The notes beneath the pieces were generated by a model that was given only the letters and a program-made list of their open reading frames with translations, was not told the DNA's origin and searched no databases. DNA of 64,000 nt, taken from Gigaspora rosea. Taxonomy: Eukaryota > Glomeromycota > Glomeromycetes > Diversisporales > Gigasporaceae. The translations under genes were made by a program, and so were the position numbers. Below, in pieces: positions 32,591-44,369 of this stretch (positions are counted from its first letter, which is position 1; every line of letters starts with the position of its first letter). The stretch is from NCBI GenBank assembly GCA_003550325.1, contig QKWP01002022.1, positions 23,264 to 87,263 of the forward strand, given 5' to 3'.

Positions 32591-32676
32591 GGTATACAAA
32601 AAAGTGATAAAATCGTGAATTATCACTGATCTACATCACTTGCCGCAGAAAAAATGGACTACGCCCTGGCCCAGTC

Positions 32677-35480
32677 TAAGTCACAGTATAATATTCTACT
32701 AGCAAGTTCAATAAATCAGCAGAAATTATTAACTTTTGTTGTTGAGGTGGTAATAACTTATTAGGAAATCGTTCTGAACCAGTTTAACCGATTCTTGAAT
32801 ATTATACGTATTAAATAAAAATCTATGCATTTCATTAGAAGAAAACTAATTTGCATCAGAAAGTGACTCTACTTCTGATCGATTTGGCAACAATTCCTGT
32901 TCTTCTACTCAAAATGCAGCTGTTAAGCTAACAATGCAACTATTATTCATTAGTCTTCTCATTAATTCAGGTTTTATTTTTCGATTGCTATTTGGCAAAG
33001 ACCCTAATATTCCATTTATCCTTTCGAATGAAAAAACCAAAAGGAATATAGTGGACCATAATTCTGTGCACATTCATATAAATGCAGTAAAAGATGTAGA
33101 TTAGGAGTAATTTTTTCAGGCCCATATTTTCTTTCAATAAGTTTTATCAAATTGATCAACCTTTCGTGAGCTTTATTCATTAGGTCGCGCTCCATAATTC
33201 TAGATGCTAAGATCTGGCAAATTTTTATACATTGTGTTAAAATTTGCCAATCATTATTCGAAAGGTGTTCCCAGAGAACAACAGTAGCATAAATTGTAAA
33301 AAAATTTTGCTACTGATTAACTTTAAAATTCAAAAATCCATCTCCACTGCTCACTTTTTCTGGAATCCGGCCAATATCTGATGGAACTTGGATCCTATTC
33401 ATCATGAATTGCATTTTTTAAGCATGTTTTGTGTCAATATGCCAGGTCCCCGAAATATACATAGATAGGTCAGGTTAATTATAGGATTACTAAAAAAGGA
33501 AGATCTGCAGAAAAAACTTTTAAAAATAAGCAAAAAAATTACTATAAATAGAAAAGATCTGTATAAAAACCTCAAAAATAAGCAAACTCATATCTGACCT
33601 ATCTATGTATATTTCGGGGATCTAATATGCCTTCATCGATCTATATTCACTTAACAATCCACTTAGCAATACCCAAAAAAGGCAATACATAGGATCAATG
33701 ATAACATGACGAATAGGATTAAAATAATTTTGATGAAGTAATTCTGACCATCAAACTTTATTGTCTTGAACAAACTGCTTTCTTTTAGTATTAGAACTAC
33801 AATGTTTCTATTCAAGAGCCTTTTCCTGATGTACTTCTAAATCTTTTTGAACAAACCATTCATCCATATTTCGCATATCGCCGAAATTAAAATGTCTGTT
33901 AATGTAATTAGCATTTTTCTTGTAACGATGACATGATACTAATGCCGATATATGCCCACATAACTTTCAAGTAGCTGGAATATCACATGAAATTAGTATC
34001 AAAGCAGCACAAATCATTCTTCCTTCTGAAAACTTGGCTGTTGAATTTAGTGCCACACTACGCCAAAGGGACTCTAATTCATCAACAACTGGGGAAAAAT
34101 AATGGTTTATTTTATACAAACTCACTTTATCCAGCCTGGATAATATGTCTAAAACTAACATATTTTCATGCTTAAATCGAATATCATGTGGCAGATTCGC
34201 AATGGATGCATATAATATACTAGTACTATGTGATACATCATCGAATGGTTGAAACCAATCAAGGTTTACTATCAATCCCAAATGTGAATCTGCCTTTTTA
34301 TTACAGAAAAATAGCGCTGAATCTTCGCTGAATGGTTCATCTTTAAAGGTTTTCCAAATTTTACCATCATATATATCACATAAAATATCATCGAAGCTTG
34401 AATGATTTACTCAATGCCGAAGACTATTCTCAAAACCTGGACGCTAGTACATGTTATCCAATTGGTGTCTAATTGGGCTGTAAGGAAAAATCAACTCTGG
34501 TCGATTTACGATCTTTGCATCTAACAACTTAAATTGCGTTGATAAATTGGTGCTGCAAATCTTGTTTTTTCTAATTTTCGAATTAGGAAATTCTATATGG
34601 AAACAACTCATAATCGACAGCTAGTTATTATGCTTAAACTTTATCACTTCTTCCATTTAGGACATAACACAAAACTAATAAATTCGTCAGACAATCCAAG
34701 TGCTTTGTTCACTTTATACTTAGATGTAGGAAAGTTGTTAAATTCGATACCACCAACTACAATTAGTACTAACTTCATAAACTTTAGAAGTGCTTCAATT
34801 GTACTTTCCAATATATTATACTGTATTTTGAAGTTCATGATCCATAAAAGTATCTATGTAAATCAATTGTCATTAAGTACATTTTTAGGTTCTCATAGCA
34901 TTTCAAAATCGGGGCTGAATAGTCTTTGAAAACATTATTGCTATCACTAGAACTTTCATCAGATTCAGTGCTAGTTTCAGAAAAGTTGTTATCTTTAGTA
35001 TACACATTGAGTATTTCACCAAACTCATCTTCAACTGCCGAATTTGAACCAAACTCTTCAACTGCTGAATGTTCGTAATCAACATTAAAAGTCATAACCC
35101 TATTTAACGCTGGATTTCTAACTCTGGGCTTAAAAATATATTCATTCACATTAGACACTGGAGTGTCAATAACTTCTTCAATTTCTTCAATTTCTTCTAT
35201 TAAATCTTGTGAAGAACTTGGACCACCTATTTCTTCTTGTTCTTGTGACAATAATGCTAAACTTTGTCTTTTTGTGGTTGTTGTATCCTATTTTCATGAG
35301 CAACTTTCGTTTTATAATTGACAAGCGATCTATTGCACTTATCACAATTATATATAACCTTTTTTCTTTGTTTTGTATTTTTTGGGGTGGTTTTGATACA
35401 CCTTCTTCATTTATTAAAGATGAAAGTGATCGTTTTCTTGATGACATATTAATGATTAATGAAGATGGAATTTGCAAAAG
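32677..35480 (-). pseudogene. Plavaka-type transposase, main fragment
   Basis: Minus-strand segments in order: an N-terminal zinc motif YNCDKCNRSL...TKVAHE (about 35290-35350); an acidic Glu/Ser-rich region (34835-35251); a zinc motif (about 34600); LGLIVNLDWFQPFDDVSHS (about 34260), the Plavaka hallmark; LILISCDIPATRKLCG (about 33980); YFNPIRHVIIDPM (about 33710); PNLHLLLHLYECA (about 33090) and SFERINGILG (about 33030). Several frameshifts and stops (TGA 33751-33753 and 32909-32911 among them) disable it. A MITE (33444-33623) and the MULE at 25054-32676 interrupt it; the C-terminus is at 24340-25053. Confidence 0.8.
33444..33623. mobile_element. 180-bp hAT-type MITE inside the Plavaka gene
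   Basis: TIR AGGTCCCCGAAATATACAT / reversed right end AGATCCCCGAAATATACAT, continuing AGATAGGTCAG. Perfect 8-bp duplication AATATGCC (33436-33443, 33624-33631). A longer member of the same family is at 49657-49973. Confidence 0.92.
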
Positions 35481-35528
35481 ACAATAACTTTTTGCTAAAC
35501 GAAAATTGATAATTTTTATACGATTCAA

Positions 35529-36638
35529 TACTGTATTGATTATTTTTATTCAGTATTATAAAATAACAATATAAAGAGCAACTATGTCAAAAATCAACTT
35601 CAAAAAATATGAACAATGCATGATTTGATTATTGTAATTTGCAAATTGATAGATCACTGACAATTGCTTAAACAATCATCTGATTGTTGACTAATTGCTT
35701 CGCAATATTTTTTAGTAAACATAAATATAGTCAATGAAATTAACATATTAATATTGAATTTTTAGCAAAAAATACACTTTACAATCTTTTACAATCATGC
35801 AATCAGATAACAATCAAGTATGCGATCTAAGCATTTGATCAAAAGTACGTCAAATCAGATAACAATCGAGTATGCAGATCTAAAAATTTGAACAAAAGTA
35901 TAGTATATCATTTTGCAAAGTGTAATAATTATCCCTAATGACAAAACATATTAACAATATATTAAAATAATTTAGTTTTTATTTGCAAACAATACATAAT
36001 TAAATCACTTGTTTCAGCAAATAAAAAAAACCATTGTTTCGGTATATTAAAATTTTCCCATTGTGTAATAAAAAATTTGACAACTTTAGAACTATTACAG
36101 TATTATGCAGGATTAAATTAAATTTTGTTAATAGTTTAATTTTTTTACACGATTTGTTTAACTTAATTGTCTTGATTGTATAAGATTCGATCGATTGCAT
36201 AAAATGAACTTAATTAATCATAGACCTGATCGATTACTGCAGAATGTATAAAATTAGGTTTTTCTTGATGGTACCTTAGGATTTCGAATGTCTATCCTAT
36301 AATCATGAATTGACCACAAATATGATGACTATATAATATTTCTGCTATAAGTTTCAATTATATCAAAGATTTAAACAAAATTGCAAACAATACAGTTGCA
36401 TACAAAATCAGAGATCAAATGAAATCTATAAAAGTTAAGACTTTTCTCTATGAATTTTTTTTCTGCAACTTCAATTTTTTTCATCACTAAACCAAACTCT
36501 TTTTTTTCGTTACTAAACAAAACTCTTTTTTTTTCTTTTGAATACTTATAACCTACCTTTTTTCTTCTCAAATATTTCTTTCGATATATTTTTTTTCTCT
36601 ACACTTTTCAAATATTTCTTCAATATTTTTTTTTTACA
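35529..36638. other. AT-rich spacer
   Basis: Short direct repeats (AATCAGATAACAATC at 35813 and 35854) and long T-rich runs (36450-36630) just upstream of the gene at 36639. No ORF that looks real. Confidence 0.4.
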
Positions 36639-39600
36639 ATGTCAAAATGATCAAAAAAACAACAGAAACCTTTAAAATGCAATACATCCGAGAGTCAGCA
36701 AGAACCTTTCGTTGTAATCATACCTTTAACTAAAAATCCTTACCTTCATCTGAAACTTTACCTTCAACTGGACTTCGTCAAACTGGTACTTATACAACTC
36801 AAAATTTTCCTGTTCGATCTGCACCAAATTCTCTCATTCGATCTGCACCATATTTACCCATTCGATCATTACTACATTCTCCCCATTCGATCTTTACCAC
36901 TTGCTAGACCTTCAACACCTGCTGTTCATTCAACTACTTCTCCTACAAAATCAACTTATAATCATCCAACTTCACCTGTTATTATCTTATTACCTGAATT
37001 AACTTTTGCTTTATCCAACTTAAAGCAAAAATATCTGTCACTTTGATTACCCGAAAGCATGTACAAAGAAAAACAACAAAATATTCAATGACAAAAGTCA
37101 TTTGAAGAGTCAGAAGCAGGTTTTATAATCAATTCAGTTATAAAAAATTTCAGCTGCTGTTTCCCAACATTTTTTTTTGGTGTTATTATCTATTTTTATA
37201 GAAAATGTAAGTTTGCGTGAAGAAATTGTAAAGTTAAAGCACAGAGTAGCCGATTTGGAGGCTGAAAACAAACAAGCCAAAGAAGAAATCAGGGCCCCAA
37301 TCATTATCAATAAAAGTTTTGGCAAGGAATTGGACCTGCATCCAAAACTGCAGGGTTAACAATTTCAGAAAGTGAAAAAAGCGAAAGTGAAGGTGAATTA
37401 TATGATAGTGATGATAGTAAAAGTAGTTCCGAAATACAGCTATCTCAACTAAGTACAAAAAGATCTTTTGATCTGAAAGATGCTCGGGTAAGTTTAATAC
37501 AAATTTTTACAATTTTTAATTTTGTTTGCGATTTTTTAGTTATTTCTTATCTTTTATAATTAAGTACTAGTCCGTGAGTGAGCGACAGTAATTTTATAGT
37601 AAAATTTGGTGAAAATTTAATATAAATTTTATATTAATATGTAATCTGCAGCTGCTACAAAGTAAAGTTATTTTTTACTAAGTTAACGATATATATCTAC
37701 TAATTAAAAGTTGTAGAGCTTGTCAATACGCATCTAATGGTAGTTAGATTATCCAAATCGGCCCAATAGATAGTAAAATATCATCGAAAAATAATTGGCT
37801 GACCATATAAGATCTCTATATAAATGATATTTGTTTATAAAGAATTTTATATAGTCGGCCAATTGTTTTTTGATGATATTCCGCCATCCACTGTACTAAT
37901 TTGAATAATCTAACCATCATTAGATGCGTCTCAATGAGCTCTACAACTTTCAATTAGTGGACATGTATCGTTAACTTATTAAAAAAGTAACTTTGCTTTG
38001 TAACAGCTGCAGATTACATATTAATATAAAAATTTATATTAAATTTTCACCAAATTTTACTATGATGCTACTATGATGCTACTGTCGCTCACTCACGGAC
38101 TAGTACTTAACTTTTTTTTATGATTTTTTCTTTTAACAATTTGATTTTTTTATATTTATTTACGATTTTTAATTTATTTTATGATTTATATTTTTTTATT
38201 ATGATTTTCAATTTTCTTTTTAATTTTTTATTTTAATTTTTTTTTATGGTTTTTACTTATGCTTTATTAATTTATTTACGAATTTTAAAATTTTTACGAT
38301 TCATTTTACAATTAGTGTTTTCTTTTAATAATTTATTTTTATCTTTTGATTGATTTTTTTACGATTTTAACCTTACAATTTTTCTTTTTTGCAAATTTTT
38401 AATATTTTTTATATGATTTTCTTTTTATAATTTTTTGCGAAAATTTTTTTATAATTTTTTAATGTTTTTTTTGACGATTTAAATTTTTTTTCCATTTTTT
38501 CGATTTAATTATTTTTCTTCATTTTTAATAGGCTAAGATGAAAATTTTATTAAAAACAATCTTGTGCAAATATCAACTAAATATTAATGAAGTTTTTTTG
38601 AGCCCAAACAATAAACAAATTCTTAACATACTAATTCCAGAGTTAGAACGATTGTTGGTGCTGACTTTCACTTCTACCTGAAAAGAGATTTGGGATTGGT
38701 TAGGTGCTTTACACTGACACCAAAGGGGCTAGCATCTGAAAATTGAGCAAGGAAAAATCGATGAAGACAATCGACGTCTTTATGCCAATAATAGAATGAA
38801 TGAGTATGAAAATTTTATATTATTATTTTAAAAAAACCAGTTTTCAGATATTAATATTTATAATTTACTGATCTTAGCCTGCTAGCTAAGTTCGGTAATA
38901 TAAATATTAAAATCCAAAACATGACTGTTTATAATATTTATTTTTTATTTAATGCATTTATATATTTTTTGCTTACAGAAAAAAGCACGAAGAATTAAAG
39001 GCACATAATCATTATATGAATGACAAGCAAAGTAAATCATTAAATATGTGTGAAAAGGGTTGATGAATTTACTTTCAAGAACTGAAATACACTCGCCAGA
39101 AAAAAGTGAGACAAATGCTGAAGACAACAAGAAAAGAAATGCAAATGTGTATGATTATACGTGGCATTCTGACAAGGTAAATTGATTTTGATCAAATTAT
39201 TGCTAAATTTCAACAATTGTAGAAATTATAAATTTCAATTAATTATGCTAACTATTTTAATAATACTAACGATATTTTCATAGTTATGAAATTTGTTAAG
39301 AAAAACTTTGAATGAACAAGCAAAAAAGATCATATTATTGTAACAAACGAGGAAACAATATTATGATGATACTGCGTTCTTTTTTAATGTACCTAGACCT
39401 GAAGATTTACCTAAGTGGGCCTACATTTCTGAAGAAGAAGATATTGCACATGATCGTATAAAAGAACAAAAAAGAAGAAAATCAAAGAAGCATTAAAAAG
39501 CATAGAAGCAGAAAAAACAAAGTGGCAAAAAAAAGCATAAAAGCAGAAAAAAGCATAGAAGCAGAAAAAACAAAGCAGCAGAAAAAAGCAAAGCAGCGTA

Positions 39601-40030
39601 AAAAAGCAAAGTGGTGAAAAAAAGCAAAGTGATAGAAAAAAGCAAAGCGGCGGAAAAAAGCAAAATGACAGATAAAGATACAGGAACTGATAAAGGCATA
39701 GAAACTGATAAAAGCACAAAAACTGATAAAGGCAAAGCAACAGAAAAAGGAAAAGCAATGGAAAAAGGGAAAGCAACAGAAAAAGGAAAAGCAACAGACA
39801 AAAGAAAAGAACTGAAAGATGCCCCTGTGGAAAGACCAGCGAAAAGAGGCCGATTTTATAGTAGCGACTATGATAAACAAGTTTTGTACTCAAGAAAACG
39901 AGAATACAGAACCAGTAAAAGTGCAAGTATGGGTGAAATTTGTGGTGCAATTAAATACACTACAGAATATACAAGCGAAGATTCAGACGATGAGTCTGTA
40001 GTATCTGTAGAAGAAGCACTTAAGGAATAA
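36639..40030 (+). pseudogene. Decayed multi-exon gene of unknown function
   Basis: Exon-like segments: 36639-37130 (Ser/Thr/Pro-rich, YLSL-stop-LPESMYKEKQQNIQ); 37200-37489 (coiled-coil-like LREEIVKLKHRVADLEAENK, then a Ser/Glu/Asp-rich acidic stretch); 38532-38810 (EIWDWLGALH); 38983-39176 (YDYTWHSDK); 39284-40030 (LLRKTLNEQA, RKQYYDDTAFFNVPRPEDLPKWAYISEEE, a Lys/Ala/Thr-rich tail of KGKATE-type repeats, an acidic end). The last part resembles an uncharacterised family I associate with mycorrhizal fungi. Introns 37490-38531 and 39177-39283 fit GT..AG. TGA occurs in frame at 36648, 37044, 37089, 38679 and 39287, mostly where Trp is plausible. The intact terminal ORF is 39611-40030. Function unknown. 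Confidence 0.5.
37564..38106. mobile_element. 543-bp foldback element with TTAA at both ends
   Basis: A long palindrome whose ends are GTACTAGTCCGTGAGTGAGC inverted, each followed outward by TTAA (37560-37563, 38107-38110). The arms share TTGTAGAGCT, ACGCATCTAATGGTAG and GTCGGCCAATTG blocks with the foldback at 20555-21097. It lies within an intron of the gene at 36639-40030. TTAA is the piggyBac target site, but it is also palindromic, so it may simply be part of the repeat. Confidence 0.8.
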
Positions 40031-40119
40031 TTTTTTTTGAAAATTGGTTTTTTAGTTTTTTGTTTTTTAATAGATTTTATAATGATTTATATAATACATA
40101 CTATTTTTTAACCCTGATT

Positions 40120-40495
40120 TCTAACGTTTTTTATCGATTTTATATTCAAATAACCGATTTTTATAACTATTTTAACGATTTAAAACAAATGTATTGTATT
40201 ACTTTTAACGAATGGTTATGAAATTTTTTGTTTCGATTTTTATCGATTTTGATGTTTAAATAAACGATTGTTATGCCTATTTTAATGATTTAAAATGAAT
40301 GTACTGTGCTACTTTTAACGATTTATTTACGAATGGTTACGAAAATTCTATTTCGATTTTTTATTGATTTTAATGTTTAAATAAACAAATGTAATGCCTA
40401 TTTTAACGATTTAAAATGAATGTACTGTGCTACTTTTAACGATTTATTTATGAATAGTCACAAAATTTCTATTTTGATTCCAATTTACTATTTCA
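40120..40495. repeat. Tandem repeat, about 118 bp, 3 copies
   Basis: Units contain TTGATGTTTAAATAAACGAT, GCCTATTTTAACGATTTAAAA and GAATGTACTGTGCTACTTTT, starting at about 40130, 40245 and 40370. They lie just 3' of the gene ending at 40030. Confidence 0.7.
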
Positions 40496-41053
40496 TGCTG
40501 ATTTTTAGAGTGGCGAATGATTGCTAAGTGGCAGCGATTGCCATCAAACGGCAATCATTCAATTTATAATAAAGGCAATAAAAATCGTTATACATTCAGC
40601 TTGAAAACTTATAACATTCATCATAATGAGTGGCAATATTTCGACTAGTGATTATTATGCTGCGGACCCTGGACATCTAGTATAGAGTTCATACTTGTTT
40701 TTTTTTCAGCAAAAACCTCTAAAATTTGAGAAGCAAAAAACAGTTTTTGCCAATTATTTTGGCATCTAGTAGACCAATTTGAACAACTTTTTTTTAAAAT
40801 AAAGCTCTTAGTGAGGCTAGGCATCTTAATGGGTCGGGTTGGGTCAGGTTTGGGCCTGACCTGGGTCAGCCCACTTGGGTCAAAACCCTGACCCGCCTCA
40901 TGTCAAACCTGACCCGGGTCTGACCCGACATATGCCAAACCCGACCTGGGTCTGACCCGTCTCATGTCAAACCTGACCCAGGTCTGGCCCAACCCAACCC
41001 AACCCAGGTTGAACCCGGGTTAATGATGGGTGACACAATGATTGCTTATTATA

Positions 41054-41323
41054 GGGGTAGGCTAAAGCCAGGTACATCACGAAATTACCCGATATATAAC
41101 CCGGATCAGTCCGAACAAAACAAAGCGAGACAGCAAAGACAAAAACACGAAATATATAAAAAATGGCTATCCAAACCGTCTTGTTTGACTAAGTAAAAGT
41201 GTCAGAAATGCGATTTTACTATATAAAAAACCACCTCCTAACCTAACTCTAACCCTAATTAAAAAATCAGAAAAATCAGAAAAATCAGGTAATCTCGTGA
41301 TGTACCTGGCTTTAGCCATCCCC
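41054..41323. mobile_element. 270-bp hAT-type MITE
   Basis: TIR GGGGTAGGCTAAAGCCAGG (right end reversed GGGGATGGCTAAAGCCAGG), about 36 bp long, continuing TACATCACGA. Flanked by a perfect 8-bp duplication TTATTATA (41046-41053, 41324-41331). Confidence 0.9.
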
Positions 41324-41751
41324 TTATTATATTACTACCTAAACCTATCTAAGGCCATTTAAAGTTAAGTTTTCTATTAGCATTACGCCTCCCCCTTCCC
41401 CTTTGATGTCCTCCGGTAAAAATTAAAAAAAATAAATACTGCATAACTACGAAATTAGAAATGTTATCCTGTTCATCCAAACTCTGTTCGGCCCTGTTTG
41501 AAACCCAAACTAGTTAAACTCGAGCTTTTGTAGTTACATGATTTTTCTATAATATTTAATCTCCTGCTCAAATTAAGTTCAGAATCGGTTAGATGAACAA
41601 AATGCTTGATTAGTAATTGACTTTAGACTTTTAATTACTATCGTGCATTAACAAAAAATATCTTTTTCTGATTGGCCAATTATTATGGTATTATGCTAAT
41701 ATGACGAAAATAGACTTTCAATTAAAAGTTAATTGCGATATTATGACGATA

Positions 41752-41948
41752 CAAGTCAAACTTGTTATAGTGAAGTGGTCGGTTCCATTAATAAAAATTT
41801 TTAAAAAATTCACTATATCGAGAGTTTATTAGTAAATTCACTATATCGAGAGAATTTTATATAGATTGGCTTTGGGTCCAACTTCACTATATCGAGATTT
41901 TAATTAGTCTTCACTATATCGAGAGTTCACTATAACGAGAGTAACTTG
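41752..41948. mobile_element. 197-bp Tc1/mariner-type MITE
   Basis: Ends CAAGTCAAACTTGTTATAGT and, reversed, CAAGTTACTCTCGTTATAGT, flanked by TA. CACTATATCGAGA is repeated four times inside, as in pogo/mariner MITEs of fungi. Confidence 0.7.
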
Positions 41949-43596
41949 TATTAATATATATATTTTTTTAATTACCACAATTATATAATGAAAATTGCTT
42001 TTTTTTACAAATGAGCGATTTTTTCGTTTGCACATATTTTACTTATTTACTTAAACTTCATAAGATGGATGAAGAAATGCACTTGACCAATTTTTTAACC
42101 AAATTAAACATACTTCTTTGAGCTCTCAAAATACACTTGAACTTTCGGAAATAACAAACCATCCCCAAAATGATTAAAAAAATGATTAAAAAAAGATTCT
42201 CCATAGTAAGTAAATTTACCAAATTGTGAATGTTTACTACTGTATAAGAATTCCTCCTATATCAATTTCTGAATATTTTTGTATAGAGTCTTTTCTTATT
42301 TTCTAGATTAAGATAATCCAATCTTTCATTAAATTTTTATAATGTATTTTCTAAAATTCTAACATGTAATTCATCACATAATTCTATTTAAAATTTTGTC
42401 CAATAGGGGATTTCAGTGTTAACTTATTTTGAAAATAAGTGTGAGTTCGAAAAAAAATGAAATAATAGAATTTTGAAAGAAAATTTATGATCGTAAAAGA
42501 ATTCATCATTATATTACAAATAAAAATAAATAGGATTCATAGATTATTGATTTTGAAATAAATCCGTCACTGATTTAATGCCAAATCAGAAAGCTGAACC
42601 TTAGGTCTGAAACCCGATATAAAATTGCCACATAATTATATCAAATGAATAAATTCTGATAGTTTCGTATATCATGCTCTCTTTAAAACCTTTGAAAACA
42701 TGCTATAGAATAATATAAATTTCATTTAACCTTACTTCTAAAGTTATATTAGATGATATTGGAAGTCATAAATCTACACTATAGAAGGTTTCATAATTAA
42801 TATATTTTGAAAATAAATGGGTATTTAAAAGATCCTACTCTATTTTTAATATTCTGACATAGTGAATTACAGTGAATTAAATAGCACACACATTAATAAA
42901 AATTAAGTTTTCTTGATAAATGTTTACTGGTAAATGATTATGTAAATAGGTCTATATGTTAAAAAAATAGCACATATTTTGAAGCAAATACATCACTTAT
43001 TTTATCTGAAATCAGATGCCATATCATATATATGCGTTATGTAAAGTGCCTTGCAAAATTTGTTATAATAGAATCTTGATCAATGTTTTTTATGAATAAT
43101 CGTGCAATGCAATATAAGAAAATTTATTTTATTTATGTCATAATAAAAATTCTGCCACAAAGAACCTAATCAGCAAGATTTAGAATTTGAATACAAATTT
43201 AAGACTTGCAATCTTTTGGTACTGTTTACGAGACATTGCAGAGATGAAAGCCTTCTGCAATTAATCCATAATTGATATAAATTCAAAAGTGGTAATATTA
43301 AGATGAAATATTTTGACTATAAATGCTATATATGTTCACAAATTATAATTTCTATCGAACTACAGCACATTATACTCTCACAAAGCCTTATTTTTTAGTA
43401 AATTAATTTGTTTTTTATTGAAATTCCTTCAAATTAACTTAAATATTATCTTCGTATGATAACTCAGTTGTAACAAATTTTATTAAATTAAAATTTTGAA
43501 AGTAAAAAAATAAGCTAAAACAAACTATTTGATAAATTAGTTTTTCTTTATTAATAATATTAAAATAAATGTAATTATGTAAAAAAAAAAGTTATT

Positions 43597-44050
43597 ACCT
43601 TAAATACCAGAAATTGGTTTGCTTTAAATCTCTTTTAACTTTAATTCTATTTTCATAGCAACAATGTCTACAAAAATTTATTACAATAACTTATTACAAT
43701 AACTTTCAAATTTTGAAATAAGTAAATGATTTACTGAATCCTATTCCATATAGATAACTATATCGTAGAAATATTGCTAATTATAATGTTTGCAGATCGT
43801 TAATAATAAATAAACGCTTTATATTCATCCTTTTTAACTCCAATTCCATTAAGATAACAAATCCATGACTGTTTATTCCTCTAACATTACCCATGCTAGC
43901 AGATTTTTGATAATAAATGAACGCTTTATTTTCATCCTTTTCAACTCCCATTCCATGTTTGTAACAATCTCCAAGATCAACCATTGCAGCAGTAAAAAAT
44001 GATGCAGATCTGATCACTAGATCATGTATGTACGAAGTTCTTTTTATCAT
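43597..44050 (-). pseudogene. Sel1-like repeat gene fragment
   Basis: Minus-strand LGDCYKHGMGVEKDENKAFI YYQKSASMGN (44050-43880) is a clear Sel1-like (TPR-type) repeat, followed in other frames by ..LMELELKRM.., SYLYGIG (about 43750) and CCYENRIKVKRDLKQTNFWY (about 43600-43650), which are further Sel1 repeats with frameshifts. Such repeats mediate protein-protein contacts and are abundant next to kinase domains in mycorrhizal fungi. No kinase part is present. The fragment lies wholly inside the hAT element 40818-44217, so it was either captured by it or an older resident sequence that became enclosed. Confidence 0.75.
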
Positions 44051-44369
44051 ATAAATACTTTTTTAAAATAAATAAATTATTTATTTATTTATTTTTGCTA
44101 TGAAATGGTTTCATGCGTCACCTATCATTAACCTAGGTCTGACCCGGGTCTGACCCAACCCGGGTTTTTTCTAACCCGGGTCGGATTGGGTCAGACCCGA
44201 CCTAGCTAAGACCCCTAAGTGAGGCATATCTAACAAAAAAAAAGTTCATTCAATTCTAATCACTAGATCAAAAGTTAATTAAACAAATATATTTTGTCAT
44301 TTTTAGCAAATTGGTTCAAAATTGGCCAAAATCCAGTTATAACCTATATGAGATGTCCAGGGTCCTATA

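Larger units (their letters stand above)
25054..32676. mobile_element. Mutator-like element (MULE), 7.6 kb
   Basis: The left end AACTAGGCCAGAGCATAGTC and the reversed right end GACTGGGCCAGGGCGTAGTC start TIRs that continue for about 90 bp (CCATTTTTTC...GTGATAATTCACGATTTT). A 10-bp duplication flanks it: TAAGTCGCAG (25044-25053) and TAAGTCACAG (32677-32686), one transition apart. MULEs make 9-11 bp duplications. Inside the TIRs lie arrays of palindromic repeats (25140-26260 and 30780-32590), and between them a decayed MULE transposase on the minus strand (27424-29710). Insertion was into the Plavaka gene, whose frame is restored on removal. Confidence 0.85.
40818..44217. mobile_element. 3.4-kb non-autonomous hAT-type element carrying gene debris
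   Basis: Flanked by a perfect 8-bp duplication AGTGAGGC (40810-40817, 44218-44225). Ends TAGGCATCTTAATGGGTCGG and, reversed, TAGGGGTCTTAGCTAGGTCG. Both subterminal regions are packed with GGGTC/GACCC motifs (CTGACCCGGGTCTGACCC), about 20 on the left and about 10 on the right, in strong contrast to the AT-rich interior. No transposase is seen. The interior holds two MITEs (41054-41323, 41752-41948) and a decayed Sel1-repeat gene fragment (43597-44050). 42000-43590 is AT-rich with nothing recognisable. Confidence 0.85.
40664..44365. mobile_element. GGACCC-family MITE split by a nested hAT element
   Basis: Left end GGACCCTGGACATCTAG and right end AGATGTCCAGGGTCC are inverted. The two halves (40664-40817 and 44218-44365) together make about 300 bp matching 22994-23286. 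A 3.4-kb element (40818-44217) is inserted. No target duplication was seen at the outer ends. Confidence 0.75.

Noticed and set aside
34597..35487. Plus-strand ORFs of 110 and 92 aa
   Set aside because: They are antisense to the Plavaka transposase fragments, whose minus-strand frames carry recognisable motifs.
39411..39950. 179-aa and two other minus-strand Phe/Leu/Cys-rich ORFs
   Set aside because: They are antisense translations of the Lys/Ala-rich tandem tail of the plus-strand gene ending at 40030.
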